A stretch of DNA of 64,000 bases from Hyphomonadaceae bacterium. GTDB taxonomy: Bacteria; Pseudomonadota; Alphaproteobacteria; Caulobacterales; Hyphomonadaceae. The notes under the pieces are model-generated. The model worked only from the letters and a program-made list of their open reading frames with translations. It had not been told where the DNA came from and made no database searches. Within the stretch, counting starts at the first letter, position 1, and each line of letters begins with the position of its first letter. Position numbers and translations under genes: made by a program. Below, piece by piece: positions 51,561 to 60,403 of the stretch. The stretch is from the NCBI GenBank assembly GCA_030697555.1, contig JAUYPV010000132.1:1-64000 (forward strand), given 5' to 3'.

Positions 51561-52517
51561 ATGGAAAGCCCTTCCCAGTCAGATGCCATCGCGCATTCCC
51601 ACGTATTCCTGGGCGCATCGCATGACGCAAACGCTCGTCGCACTCTTTGGGTTGTGGCGCTTACCGCAGCCATGATGGTCGGCGAGATCATTGCCGGCTT
51701 CGTCTATGGGTCGATGGCCCTGCTCGCGGATGGCTTTCACATGGCGACCCATGCGGGTGCTCTGGCTGTGGCGGCTGGTGCGTATGCTTATGCGAAGCGG
51801 CACGCAAACAACCGGCGGTTCACGTTCGGAACCGGTAAAGTCGGCGATCTGGCGGGCTTTGCCTCGGCGCTGATACTCGGGGTCGTCGCGCTCGCAATCG
51901 CGGTTGAGTCGTTGGGACGATTACTCGCGCCCCAGACTGTCGATTTCGGCCCGGCAACGATGATTGCGATCGTCGGCCTGGTCGTGAACGTGCTGAGCGC
52001 TGTCATTCTGTCTGGCGGTCACCACCATGGACATGACCATGGCGCCCATCATCATGCACATGGCGCTGCAAGCGACCACCATCACGATCACGATCACGAT
52101 GATCGCTCCCCCGGCCGGGACAACAATCTCCGGTCAGCCTACTTCCACGTGATCGCAGACGCCTTGACGTCCGTGCTGGCGATCACAGCGCTGCTTGCCG
52201 GCCAGTATCTGGGCTGGGTCTGGCTGGATCCGGCCATGGGAATCGTCGGCGCCGCTGTCATTGCGAGGTGGTCGTGGACGCTCATGCGGGACACCGGCGC
52301 CGTTCTGCTCGACACCGCCGATCCGGTTCTTGAACAGGAGGTTCGCGAACATGTGGAGACGGATGGTACACGGATTACCGATCTTCACGTGTGGCGGGTC
52401 GGACCAGAGGCGCATGCGGCGATCGTCAGCGTTGTTGGAACGGATAGCGCTGACGCCATCAGGGCGCGCCTTAGGCCTATCCACGAACTCGCCCACATCA
52501 CCGTCGAGTGCCGCTGA
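51561..52517 (+). CDS. dmeF: Co(II)/Ni(II) efflux transporter DmeF (cation diffusion facilitator)
   Basis: The product (318 residues) starts with the DmeF-specific HVFLGASHDANARRTLWVVA. Six membrane helices follow, with MALLADGFHMATHAGALAVA in helix 2 and FHVIADALTSVLAITALLAG in helix 5 carrying the transport-site residues. The cytoplasmic loop (about residues 153-180) is very rich in histidine and aspartate. A short C-terminal domain has DLHVWRVGPEAHAAIVSVV. It exports divalent cobalt or nickel by proton antiport. It follows the regulator by 8 bp. Confidence 0.92.
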   Translation: MESPSQSDAIAHSHVFLGASHDANARRTLWVVALTAAMMVGEIIAGFVYGSMALLADGFHMATHAGALAVAAGAYAYAKRHANNRRFTFGTGKVGDLAGFASALILGVVALAIAVESLGRLLAPQTVDFGPATMIAIVGLVVNVLSAVILSGGHHHGHDHGAHHHAHGAASDHHHDHDHDDRSPGRDNNLRSAYFHVIADALTSVLAITALLAGQYLGWVWLDPAMGIVGAAVIARWSWTLMRDTGAVLLDTADPVLEQEVREHVETDGTRITDLHVWRVGPEAHAAIVSVVGTDSADAIRARLRPIHELAHITVECR

Positions 52518-52545
52518 CCGGAGTTGGCGGTTCCTTCGTCCGTCG

Positions 52546-52567
52546 GGTGTTGTCAAGTCGAGCGCGA
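52546..52567. repeat. Solo terminal sequence related to the element at 63374
   Basis: GGTGTTGTCAAG then TCGAGCGCGA matches the left end of the element at 63374 at 20 of 22 positions. Similarity stops after this and no partner end is found nearby. It lies 28 bp after the DmeF stop codon. Confidence 0.45.
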
Positions 52568-52621
52568 ATGCCTTCATTCGAGGGCTTGGGCCTGATCTAC
52601 CTCCGATGTAGCCCGATGCGT

Positions 52622-53032
52622 TCACCGCCCGGGTTCGCCAGACAACGCATCGATCAGCGGACAGTGCGGCGCATGGCCTCGTCTGCACGCCTTGGCGGAC
52701 GCCGAAAGCTGATGCTCCAGCCGCTTCAGGTCATCGATCTTCGCACGGACGTCCGTCAGATGGCGGTTGGTGAGCGCGTACACCTCAGCGCAGGAGGGCG
52801 GGCGGGCTTCAAGCCCGAGGAGAGAGCGAATGTCGTCGAGGGGAAAGCCCAGTTCGCGCGCGCGGCGGATGAAGCCGAGGCGGCGTATCGCCTCCCGGTC
52901 GTAGACCCTGCGTCCGCCCGACGAGCGCGGCGGGGCCGGCGCCAGGCCGATCCTCTCATAATATCGTATCGTCTCGATGTTCACGCCGGACTCGGCGCTC
53001 AATCGCCCAATTGTGAAGCCTGCATCGTCCAC
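52622..53032 (-). CDS. merR: MerR-type mercury-responsive regulator
   Basis: The product (136 residues) has the MerR DNA-binding domain (FTIGRLSAESGVNIETIRYY, then RRVYDREAIRRLGFIRRARE) and the three cysteines of mercury sensors: SCAEVYALTNRHL, then ACRRGHAPHCPLID. I start at the GTG at 53032, behind AGGAG. A longer start at 53065 would place the operator inside the gene. It is divergent from the MerT-like gene, and a dyad lies between them. It should activate the membrane-protein operon when mercuric ion binds. Confidence 0.85.
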   Translation of the reverse strand: MDDAGFTIGRLSAESGVNIETIRYYERIGLAPAPPRSSGGRRVYDREAIRRLGFIRRARELGFPLDDIRSLLGLEARPPSCAEVYALTNRHLTDVRAKIDDLKRLEHQLSASAKACRRGHAPHCPLIDALSGEPGR

Positions 53033-53042
53033 GGGTCTTGCT

Positions 53043-53059
53043 CCTGTAGTCGCTACAGG
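53043..53059. promoter_or_regulatory. MerR operator dyad
   Basis: CCTGTAG-TCG-CTACAGG is a perfect inverted repeat between divergent merR and the MerT-like gene. It lies just downstream of TTGCTC, which suits the -35 of an overlong-spacer promoter typical for MerR activation. Confidence 0.65.
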
Positions 53060-53074
53060 TTGCATGGTTCCGCC

Positions 53075-53425
53075 ATGGACGAGAAACGCAAGTCAAACTT
53101 CCGCGGCTTCGGCTTGGCATCCGGCTCTGTCGGACTGAGCGGTGTCGCCGCAGCACTGGGGCTTTGCTGCTATGGGCCGCTTGCCGTCACACTCGTCGGC
53201 GTCAGCGGCGCGGCTTGGTTCTCGCGGTTCGAGCCCTACCGACCGATTGCCCTGATCGTCGCGGGCGGCTTGCTGGCCTGGGCCTTCTGGCGGGTCTACA
53301 GCCGGCCGGGACGCGGACTGGCCATCCAGATTGTCCTGTGGGGTTCTTTGGCGCTGTTCATCGGGTCCGTGTTTCTGCCCGATCTCGCCGCGCTGTTCAT
53401 AAGCATTAGACCGTCAGGAGGCTGA
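53075..53425 (+). CDS. merT: MerT-like mercuric ion uptake protein
   Basis: The 116-residue product has three membrane helices. The first contains the vicinal cysteines in ALGLCCYGPLAVTLVG, then SGAAWFSRFEPYRPIALIVA and WAFWRVYSRP, a MerT hallmark. The second, cytoplasmic cysteine pair of classical MerT is missing. The ATG at 53075 lies 15 bp after the operator dyad. No MerA reductase or MerP is nearby, so if mercury is the substrate its fate must involve the next two cysteine-rich products or genes elsewhere. Confidence 0.78.
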   Translation: MDEKRKSNFRGFGLASGSVGLSGVAAALGLCCYGPLAVTLVGVSGAAWFSRFEPYRPIALIVAGGLLAWAFWRVYSRPGRGLAIQIVLWGSLALFIGSVFLPDLAALFISIRPSGG

Positions 53426-53428
53426 CAC

Positions 53429-54022
53429 GTGAAGCGAAGACACATCATCATTGGCGCTGGGGCGGCGGCCACACTGGCGGCATGCGGCGAAGCGATCGAC
53501 GAGAATGCCTTCGGCGGGGCGCCGGTTGAAGTCACCGAACTCGACGAGAAGCTTTCGGCGCTCAGGGCGGCGTTCGACGCCGCCGCGGGATGCGTACGTC
53601 TGCTGTTCGTCGTCGGGCCAAGCTGCGGACCCTGCCTGCGAGGCCTGATCGACATGGACAAGGAGCTTGGCGAGCGCCTGCTGTCTGACGCCCGGCTGAA
53701 GGTCTTCGTGGTGCATGTTCCGACCCTGTCCGCCGAACTTCATCATGCCCAGCGGGCGGCGAAACTGTTGCAAGGCTCAAGTGTCCGCAACTTCTGGGAC
53801 CCGAGCGGCAGGTCTGGCGACGTGGTGCAGCAGACGTTGCAGATACCCGAATACGCCTGGGACGTATGGCTCACCTATGACCCTGGGGATCTCTGGCAGG
53901 GCGATGCGCCGCCGGCGCCGGCGACCTGGAGCCATCAGCTCGGAGCGCTGGACAAGGGCACGCGGCTGGAGCCCGCCAGTTTCGCCGCTGACGTCCGCAA
54001 GCGAGTAGGGGAGCTGAATTGA
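53429..54022 (+). CDS. Thioredoxin-like lipoprotein of the mer-type operon
   Basis: The product (197 residues) has a lipobox (AAATLAACGEA, cysteine near residue 19) and a thioredoxin-like domain with LLFVVGPSCGPCLRGLIDMD (CGPC). Then come FVVHVPTLSAELHHAQRAAK and IPEYAWDVWLTYDPGDLWQG. The vicinal CGPC pair suggests thiol chemistry or binding of soft metals. It begins three bases after the MerT-like stop and overlaps the next gene by 4 bp, so it is part of that operon. Similar proteins occur beside mer genes without a proven role. Confidence 0.75.
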   Translation: MKRRHIIIGAGAAATLAACGEAIDENAFGGAPVEVTELDEKLSALRAAFDAAAGCVRLLFVVGPSCGPCLRGLIDMDKELGERLLSDARLKVFVVHVPTLSAELHHAQRAAKLLQGSSVRNFWDPSGRSGDVVQQTLQIPEYAWDVWLTYDPGDLWQGDAPPAPATWSHQLGALDKGTRLEPASFAADVRKRVGELN

Positions 54023-54252
54023 GCATCGCGCCGGAGAGTTCGACCCGTCCGTTCGAGAAGATGTCCACGCTGACCTGCCCGCACTGCGGCCAGACCTCGA
54101 CCGACGAGATGCCTACGAACGCATGTAGGTATTTCTACGACTGCACGGGATGCGGGGTTACGCTCAAGCCGAAGCCAGGCGACTGCTGTGTCTACTGCTC
54201 CTATGGCGACGTCAAATGCCCGCCCATCCAATTGGGAGACGGCTGCTGCTAG
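54019..54252 (+). CDS. GDCCVxC domain-containing small cysteine-rich protein
   Basis: The 77-residue product has CPHCGQTS, ACRYFYDCTGCGVTLKPK, PGDCCVYCSYG and KCPPIQLGDGCC, that is about a dozen cysteines in the pattern that names the GDCCVxC family. These proteins are regularly found next to mercury transport genes and probably bind metal. The ATG overlaps the upstream stop (shared 4 bp). The N-terminal 14 residues may be dispensable, since an ATG at 54061 also fits the family start. Confidence 0.87.
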   Translation: MSIAPESSTRPFEKMSTLTCPHCGQTSTDEMPTNACRYFYDCTGCGVTLKPKPGDCCVYCSYGDVKCPPIQLGDGCC

Positions 54253-54262
54253 GCTAAGGGTT

Positions 54263-54458
54263 AAGGACGACCGCTTTCGGGCCCAGGACGAAAAGGGCAT
54301 CACCAGGAACGAAGCATTCCTCCTGAGTGACCCAACAGTGCGCAAGATCTACGCCGCCGAGTATGCGTCCACGTCCGCCCTCTACTACAATGGCCAACCA
54401 CCATTCAGTGACCTCCTCGCGCGGATCAAGGATCACGCCGCGAGACTGTGACGCCTTC
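54263..54458 (+). repeat. 196-bp direct repeat, copy 2 (detached 3' end of an AbiEii toxin gene)
   Basis: The sequence encodes the last 62 residues of the AbiEii toxin in frame to the same stop codon, but with no gene in front; it begins 11 bp after the GDCCVxC stop. Against copy 1 there are 12 substitutions, 11 synonymous. That suggests it derives from a different allele rather than from a fresh duplication. It marks the right border of the metal module. Confidence 0.88.
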
Positions 54459-54485
54459 CCGCCTCAGCGACGGTCACCCGAAGGG

Positions 54486-54513
54486 CGAAGCCCCGCCTTC
54501 AGGCGCGGCTTCG
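54486..54513. terminator. Hairpin after the metal module
   Basis: CGAAGCC pairs with GGCTTCG, with an inner GCC-TTCA-GGC. There is no T-run, so factor-independent termination is uncertain. Confidence 0.35.
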
Positions 54514-54664
54514 GGCGGATGGCGCCAGACACGCGGGCCGGCAGGTCGCCTGCCCGCCCGGCGGCGGCATGCCGGCCTTGCCCTTGCTGATTTCCGAGGC
54601 GTTCGCTGCGGATTTCCTACCGGTTAGCATTTAGAGCGTACACTGGCGTCAGCGGGATTCCCTC

Positions 54665-55030
54665 ATGGCGTCGATACTGATCGTTGAAGATGAGATCTTC
54701 ACCCGCGAACTGGCGGGCATGCTCATTGAAGATCTCGGGCACAGCGTGCTTTTCGCCGGCTCGGTCGATGAAGCCCTCGTTTTGCTGCGTTCCGACCAGC
54801 CGATCGATGCCTTGTTCACGGACATCTACCTGAAGACTGCGGTCTTTGGCGGTTGCGACCTCGCACGGATCGCGGTCAGCCTCCGGCCAAATCTGCGCGT
54901 GCTTTACACCACCGGCAACGCTACAACGGCGGAACTCCGGGCAACCTTTGTGGTAGGCTCCCACTTCCTGGGCAAGCCCTACTCCCCCGACCAGCTTCAG
55001 ACGTCAGTGCATGGTATGCTCGCGGCCTGA
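54665..55030 (+). CDS. Stand-alone receiver-domain protein
   Basis: The 121-residue product has the acidic pair in SILIVEDEIFTRELAGML, the phosphoacceptor in DALFTDIYLKTA, TTGN as switch and LGKPYS with the lysine. The form resembles receivers paired with HWE/HisKA_2 kinases. The kinase gene begins 32 bp downstream on the same strand, so the two very likely form a pair. No output domain is present. Confidence 0.88.
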   Translation: MASILIVEDEIFTRELAGMLIEDLGHSVLFAGSVDEALVLLRSDQPIDALFTDIYLKTAVFGGCDLARIAVSLRPNLRVLYTTGNATTAELRATFVVGSHFLGKPYSPDQLQTSVHGMLAA

Positions 55031-55062
55031 TCCCAGGGCGGGCGGTTCAGCAGGAGCCTTCC

Positions 55063-56478
55063 GTGCCCGAAATCGCCGCAATCGCCGCAAGTGAAATTGT
55101 CGACACCGTGCCCAGCGCGCTGATCGTCCTCGACAAGGACCTGATCATCACGTCCGCCAACCGCGCCTTCTACCAGACGTTTCGCACCAGCCCCAGCGAG
55201 ACCGAAGGGTGCATGATCTACAACCTCGGCAACCGGCAGTGGGACATTCCCGCCCTTCGAACGCTTCTCGAAAGCGTCATCCCGCACCGCGCATCGGTGG
55301 AAGGGTTTGAGGTCGAGCACGATTTCCCGACGATTGGCCGGCGCACCATGCTGGTCAACGCGCGCAAGATCTTCAGCCCCGGCGACCATGATGGCTCGAT
55401 CCTGCTCGCCATCGAGGATGTCAGCGAGGAACGCGCGGCGCGCAAGGAGAGCAGGGGCGCGCAGCAGCTCATCCAGAGCATTGTCGACACAATCCGCGAT
55501 CCGCTGGTCGTGCTTGAACGCGACATGACAGTCGTCACTGCGAGCCAGGCATTCCTGACGATGTTCGATATCACGCAGGCGCAGGCCTATGGACGCAAGG
55601 TGTCGGAGCTGGGTCAGCACCAATGGGATGTTCCAGCCCTTCGTCATCTGCTCGACAAGGTGCTGCCCGAGAACAAGCCATTCGACAATTTCGAGATCGA
55701 AGACGTGTTTCCGGGTCTTGGTCTTCGGGTATTCAACCTCAACGCACGGAAGATATCGCAGCCAGGCAACCATACGGACCGCATGCTGCTGGTGTTCGAG
55801 GACATCACTGACCGCAAGCAGCGCGAGCGCGATGCCGCGAACCTGACCAACGAAATCTCGCATCGGGTCAAGAACAACCTGCAGATCATTGTCGGGTTGA
55901 TCGCCTTCGAGGCCCGCTCGACAGCCCCGCAGTGCGTCCAGGGATATCGCGCCATGCAGACCCGCATTGGCGCGATTGCCCAGCTCTACGACCTGATTTC
56001 GCATTCGAGTCGCGGGGCGTCTATCGCTGTGGACGTCTATCTCAGGGACATCGCCAAGAGCCTGACCGCCAGTCTGCTAGGCGATACCGCCCAGATCTCG
56101 ATCGAGGTGGACGCCGAAGCCCTCGAGCTTGATCCCGAACGCGCCGTTCCCTTCGGCCTGCTGGTCAACGAACTCGCGACCAACGCCATCAAGCACGCGT
56201 TTCCCGAGAAGACCGGACGCGTAACGCTTGCCGCAGCGCGCGTCGGCGGCCAGATCGAACTCACGATTGCCGACGACGGGGTCGGGATGAAAATGGCGGA
56301 GACGCCGAAGACCCCAGAGAAACGCGGGACGGACTATGTCGCAATCTTCCTGCGGCAGATCGGCGGCGCCATTATTCCCGCCAGCAGCCAGGCTCGAGGA
56401 ACGGCTATCCGGATCCAGTTCCCGATGCACACGGCGCCGATTGTCCCGCCAAACGACCTGGACCATGTCGCCGCCTAG
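55063..56478 (+). CDS. PAS-PAS sensor histidine kinase of the HisKA_2 family
   Basis: The product (471 residues) is cytosolic. Two related PAS domains (about residues 10-125 and 140-260, with SALIVLDKDLIITSANRAFY and DPLVVLERDMTVVTASQAFL) share the motif GNRQWDIPALRTLLESV / GQHQWDVPALRHLLDKV. HisKA_2 follows with NEISHRVKNNLQIIVGLIAF (about 266-285). The ATPase domain has LLVNELATNAIKHAFPEKTG and IADDGVGMKM. The GTG at 55063 follows AGGAG by seven bases; an upstream extension is unlikely. Such kinases sense light, redox state or small ligands. The PAS core lacks an obvious flavin cysteine motif. Confidence 0.9.
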   Translation: MPEIAAIAASEIVDTVPSALIVLDKDLIITSANRAFYQTFRTSPSETEGCMIYNLGNRQWDIPALRTLLESVIPHRASVEGFEVEHDFPTIGRRTMLVNARKIFSPGDHDGSILLAIEDVSEERAARKESRGAQQLIQSIVDTIRDPLVVLERDMTVVTASQAFLTMFDITQAQAYGRKVSELGQHQWDVPALRHLLDKVLPENKPFDNFEIEDVFPGLGLRVFNLNARKISQPGNHTDRMLLVFEDITDRKQRERDAANLTNEISHRVKNNLQIIVGLIAFEARSTAPQCVQGYRAMQTRIGAIAQLYDLISHSSRGASIAVDVYLRDIAKSLTASLLGDTAQISIEVDAEALELDPERAVPFGLLVNELATNAIKHAFPEKTGRVTLAAARVGGQIELTIADDGVGMKMAETPKTPEKRGTDYVAIFLRQIGGAIIPASSQARGTAIRIQFPMHTAPIVPPNDLDHVAA

Positions 56479-56768
56479 CGGGCATGGCTGACGCAACACA
56501 GCGTTCCGAATGCTTGCTGGAACGCCGGCGTTTCAGCTCCCGGACTTGCTGGACGACGCCCGCCCAAGGGGATGAAACGAATATCGTTCGCTTCCTTGTG
56601 CAATCTCCGCAATTCGCTTTCGAGATAATCCAGGGCGTCGACGTCCGTTATCTCGAGATCGGTCAGCAGATCGGTGACGACGACCAGGACATGGGAGACC
56701 TCCAGAAAGTCGCGGGACGAGGGACGGCGAACAACCCGCTCGAACCAGAGCTCGTGAACATGCTTCAT
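56475..56768 (-). CDS. Hypothetical protein
   Basis: The product (97 residues) starts MKHVHELWFERVVRRPSSRD and contains VLVVVTDLLTDLEITDVDAL and YLESELRRLHKEANDIRFIP, a possible beta-alpha arrangement with a coiled helix. The frame is open to 56846 but the ATG at 56768 is a natural start. It ends tail to tail with the kinase gene, overlapping 4 bp. No family is recognised. Confidence 0.4.
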   Translation of the reverse strand: MKHVHELWFERVVRRPSSRDFLEVSHVLVVVTDLLTDLEITDVDALDYLESELRRLHKEANDIRFIPLGGRRPASPGAETPAFQQAFGTLCCVSHAR

Positions 56769-57051
56769 CCGATTGCTCTCCGGGTCAGCACCCCAAGCCA
56801 CCCCCTCTTTCGCTAGCATGGACTTGCAGGGTTTTCGGTGCGCCATCCAACAAACCGATTCTTTTCAGCTCCCGGGCGAGTTCGATATCGCCGAGACCGG
56901 ACGCTTTTCCATCGCTCGCCCGCGCTCGTGTCGCGATACCGCAGGCATGCGCTGTCCGCTGATCGACGATGTCCATCGCCCTTCGCGCACAGCAGCCGTT
57001 GCCAGAAGACGCCAGATAAATAGCCCTTCGTCTGGGAGACGCGCCGCGTTG

Positions 57052-57810
57052 CTATCTCGGCTCGTCCCTGCGTATTGGAATGGCGTTCTCGCCTGTCGAG
57101 AACAGGCCACGCGCCACCCTGACCACTGCGGCGGTGTCTACCGGCTTGGCCAAAAGCGGCGCTGAGGCGAAGGCGATGGGGAGACTCTCGCGCCCATAGC
57201 CCGTTACAAATGCAAATGGAATGTTGCGCCGCGTCAGCGCAGCCGCCAGTTCGTCGACGGGCCGGCCGGCCAGGTTGGCGTCGAGCAGCGCTCCATCGAA
57301 TTCCGCTTTGGCGATCAGGCGCATGGCTTCGTCGATGCGGCTGGCAGGGCCGACAACGTCGAAGCCGGCGTCGCCCAGCGTTGCCGCCATTTCCATGGCG
57401 AGAAGAGGTTCGTCCTCGACAACCAGCACCCGCTGTCCGCCCGCCCCAGCAACATTTCGGTCGTCACTCATACTGAGTCTGTGTGGCGCGCTGGCCGGTT
57501 TCCGGACCGGCGCCAGATCGGGCAGAACCATCTGGAGCTTCCAGCTTATGCCGTGAGACTCGACGCGCATGACGGCTTCGCCGCCCTCCAAAGACTTCAT
57601 GCTCCGCTCGATCAGCGTGGTGCCGAAACCGGCCCTGGCCGGGGACTCGACATACATGGGCGGCCCGCCTGTCTCGCTCCAGAGCAGGTGAAGTGATGCG
57701 GGCGCCGTGGAGGAGGTCGACCAGGTAACCGTCACGCGACCCTTTGGCGCCGAGAGAGCGCCGTGCTTTCGCGCATTGGTGCCGAGTTCATGAAGGACCA
57801 GGGCGAGGAT
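57052..57810 (-). pseudogene. HWE-kinase C-terminus fused to a receiver domain, N-terminally truncated
   Basis: From 57810 the frame reads ILALVLHELGTNARKHGALS, the N box of an HWE kinase ATPase domain, then GFGTTLIERSMKSLEGGEAV. It continues into a receiver domain (RVLVVEDEPLLAMEM, DGALLDANLAGRPV, FVTGYG, LLAKPV) and ends at 57052. The sensor part and the phosphoacceptor histidine are missing. At the breakpoint the opposite strand starts a Pr6Pr membrane gene that is also truncated. The receiver could in principle be made from an internal start. Confidence 0.75.
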
Positions 57811-58189
57811 GTTCGTCGGCGTGACCTATGTGCTGATCCTGCAGAATCTGTGGGATCCGCAGGGCTTGCAACTGATCGCCGACATGCTGCTCCACTATGC
57901 GGCGCCGATCCTCACAATCCTGTTCTGGTTTGTCGGCGTGCCGAAATCGGCGCTCAAGTGGAGCGATCCCGTGCGTTGGGCAGGCATCCCGGTACTCTAT
58001 CTTGTCTACGCGCTCGCACGCGCCGCATTTGACGGCTTCTATCCCTATCCCTTCATCGATGTGAGCCAACTTGGCTGGCCGCTCGTGCTGGTGAATGGGG
58101 GCGGGCTGTTCGTAGCTTTTCTCATTGTCGGTCTTATCTTCGTGGCAATCGGCCATGCAATGAGCCGCAAGCGAGCGACGACGAGCTGA
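57809..58189 (+). pseudogene. Pr6Pr family membrane protein, N-terminally truncated
   Basis: The frame encodes VTYVLILQNLWDPQGLQLIA, LLHYAAPILTILFWFVGVPK, LYLVYALARAAFDGFYPYPF and VNGGGLFVAFLIVGLIFVAI, the last two thirds of a Pr6Pr (FAR-17a/AIG1-like) six-helix membrane protein. About 70-80 N-terminal residues are absent. The ATG at 57809 is probably fortuitous since it lies at the breakpoint with the reversed kinase fragment. Function of the family is not well established in bacteria. Confidence 0.7.
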
Positions 58190-58379
58190 CCCGCAACGAC
58201 AGCGATGCGCTGAGCGACAAGACCTACGATTGCTAAAAGGCGCCGCGTTGCTAGCAGCAATCCCGCCGCAGGCACATTGCGGACTACGCGAACGTGGAGC
58301 AACGCGCCGTTCGAAAGGGAGGGCCCCCGTGAAAATCGCTTCCTAGCCTTTCGTTTCGTCAGTTGGCGGACACTCTTCG

Positions 58380-58810
58380 TCAGCTCGCCTTGGGCACAGC
58401 TGCAGCATCCGCCGGCTTGCCGGCGTCCTTGTGCCACTCGTAGATGCGCCGGATCGAGCACGAGCCGTCAAAGCGCGAGTCCGTCATAAGCTGGTCGCCC
58501 GGCGAGAGGCAGGATCCGCCACCGACGCGCGAGACGAGGCCGATCGAGGTGAAAGCGTCTTCGGGCTCACAAGCGCCGATGAGTTCGAGCTTGTATTCAT
58601 CTCTCACACCTTCTCGACGATGACGGACTTATTGTCGTTTTCGCGCCAGTTGCGAATCTGCTGGTTGAAGCAGATCTGGCGCGCTTCCTTGCCCTGGCGC
58701 GGGTCAGGCTTGACGTCCGCCGCGACAACGTTGTCCGTCGGAGCACCGCCGGACTGGCAGGCGCCGGACGGAAGGATCGCAGAAGAAGCGAAGGCGAATC
58801 GTCTTCGCAA
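58380..58810 (-). pseudogene. DUF6491-like lipoprotein, frameshifted
   Basis: The first frame (58810 to 58604) has a lipobox-like LPSGACQ and then ARQICFNQQIRNWRENDNKS, ending VIVEKV and a stop. The continuation VRDEYKLELIGACEPEDAFT, then CLSPGDQLMTDSRFDGSCSI lies in the neighbouring frame down to 58380. Adding one G in AAGGTG joins them as EKGVRDEY. Together they match the DUF6491 layout of paired cysteines. The N-terminal codons also look shifted (MSHFAKT lies in a third frame). Mutation or sequence error cannot be told apart here. Confidence 0.65.
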
Positions 58811-58830
58811 AATGACTCATGACGTCTCTC

Positions 58831-59664
58831 CCAAAATCCGACCGCTGGCGGCGGAGCCTGAAGCTCCGCGTTGCGACCTGGATGGTCCCTGAGCACAGAT
58901 ATAGCCCATTTCTCAGTCGGCCTCACCTTCCGACACGAAAATTACTGCTGAGGCCGGAGGCAACGCGGTGGTCTGCCGTGCTGCGGCGGGTGGTCATGAA
59001 CGCGCACATCTTGCGGTGCGCACATTCATAGATGCGCTGACCGCGCATTGTTTAGAGCTGATCGACTGCATGTCAGCGGCCTACGTCTGCCAGACATACT
59101 GTCCTCGGCGGCTGTCGATAATTTGAAGCCGTCGTCCGGCGTTCACCTTCTTACTTTGGGACCGAAAGAAGCACCCGCGAAGACCCAGCGGAATGAAAGC
59201 GCAGTGTTTGTCTCGATATCGTCGACGAGAATGCGTCCTGACATCGTTGAAAGGGGCGCCGGTCGCCCGACGCCCCAGACCTCCGAGGCTTTGAATTGGG
59301 GGCTGCCTCGGATCGAAGAGTCTATTCCAGTGGATGAGTCACGGCAATCCGGTCATCGTGGCAATCGGGGGCAGCCCGGAGGGCAGAGGCCATGAGCCGC
59401 TGGCCCGACTGGCTTTTCCCACACCGCACCGACCTGTCGACGCCGGCTCCCTCCATTCGACATCCGTGACAAACAAAGAGCGCGTACCTGCTGACGCAAG
59501 AGATTGCGCGCGATCGATAGCGGCGGCTCATAAATTCCAGTTGTCGTCGGTAGCCCGCGCGTTAGTGTGGATAACATGGAATGGAAGCGGCCGAACGGCG
59601 CTGCCGATCCGCGCCTTTGCCGCCGCCCCGCGACACGCCGGAGCGCTGTGCAAGGGAGGGTGGG
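58831..59664. other. Intergenic, about 830 bp without a supportable gene
   Basis: Several frames are open but none has domain similarity, a start with a good ribosome binding site or convincing codon pattern. It could hold decayed genes. Confidence 0.45.
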
Positions 59665-60272
59665 ATGAAGAACAGGTTTAGTGCGACGACGCTGGTTGTA
59701 GTCACGGCGATGGGGCTTGGCCTCTCGTTGATGACCTCAGCCGCTGGGCAGCAGCCAGCGGCGGACGCCGAAGCGATCATCTATCGCGATCAAAACTTCC
59801 AAGGTCCCGCCCCATGAACGCCAGCGCCGTGCAGCCCGATTTGCGCCTCGCTTGGCAGGTGCGCAGCATTACCGTCGTGCGCGGCCAATGGGAGATTTGC
59901 ACGCGCCCGAACTATGTTGGCGATTGTGCATGGGTAAGCGCGAACATGTTCAACATTGCACCTCTTGGCATCGGCTATGCGATCCAAGGCATGCGGCCCG
60001 TGACCACCACGCCGCCGCCACGGCCAGTGCCAGTGGCCGGCTTCGGGCCGTCTTTGCGCGGGATGAACGCGGAATTCTTCAGCCAGCCTTCGCAAGACGG
60101 CCGACGCATATTGGCGTGTCAAACTGGATCGGCGACGGCCAATTGCGCACGCGCGACCGCGGAGCAATTCTGCCGTGCACGCGGATATAATTTCGTCGGC
60201 AATGTTTCATTGGAGACGGCAGGCCGCCGCGTCGTGCTCGCCGACGTACTGTGCAAACGTACCAACGCCTGA
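59665..60272 (+). pseudogene. Exported beta/gamma-crystallin-like protein, frameshifted
   Basis: The first frame has a signal peptide (TTLVVVTAMGLGLSLMTSAA) and the crystallin-type AEAIIYRDQNFQGPA, then stops at 59817. The next frame (from 59814) continues with VQPDLRLAWQVRSITVVRGQ, then WEICTRPNYVGDCAWV, a second crystallin-like motif, and a C-terminal cysteine-containing segment (RRILACQTGSATANCARATA). Restoring one base in the CCCGCCCC run would fuse them into a protein of about 200 residues. Alternatively, ATGA coupling could make two chains, but splitting the motif pair argues against it. Confidence 0.65.
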
Positions 60273-60403
60273 ACGGGAGACGGTCGCGCAGCAAGCAATG
60301 AAGGGTGACGGCGAGGGTCGATAATTGATGATCGAAGTCGATGATTGAATCGGCCAGCGCCGATGCTCAAGTCCGCGCTATTTTTTTCTAGAGGGAGATG
60401 ACC

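Noticed and set aside
51113-54262. Integrative element with integrase between the toxin-gene repeats
   Set aside because: All coding capacity is accounted for by metal and regulator genes; no recombinase is present, so only the border pattern supports integration.
54997-56004. 335-codon minus-strand open frame
   Set aside because: Antisense to the HisKA_2 kinase, whose domains are unmistakable.
56785-56976. 63-codon minus-strand frame containing DIELARELKRIGLLDG
   Set aside because: Possible small gene or fragment, but no start context, no family and no paralogue in the window.
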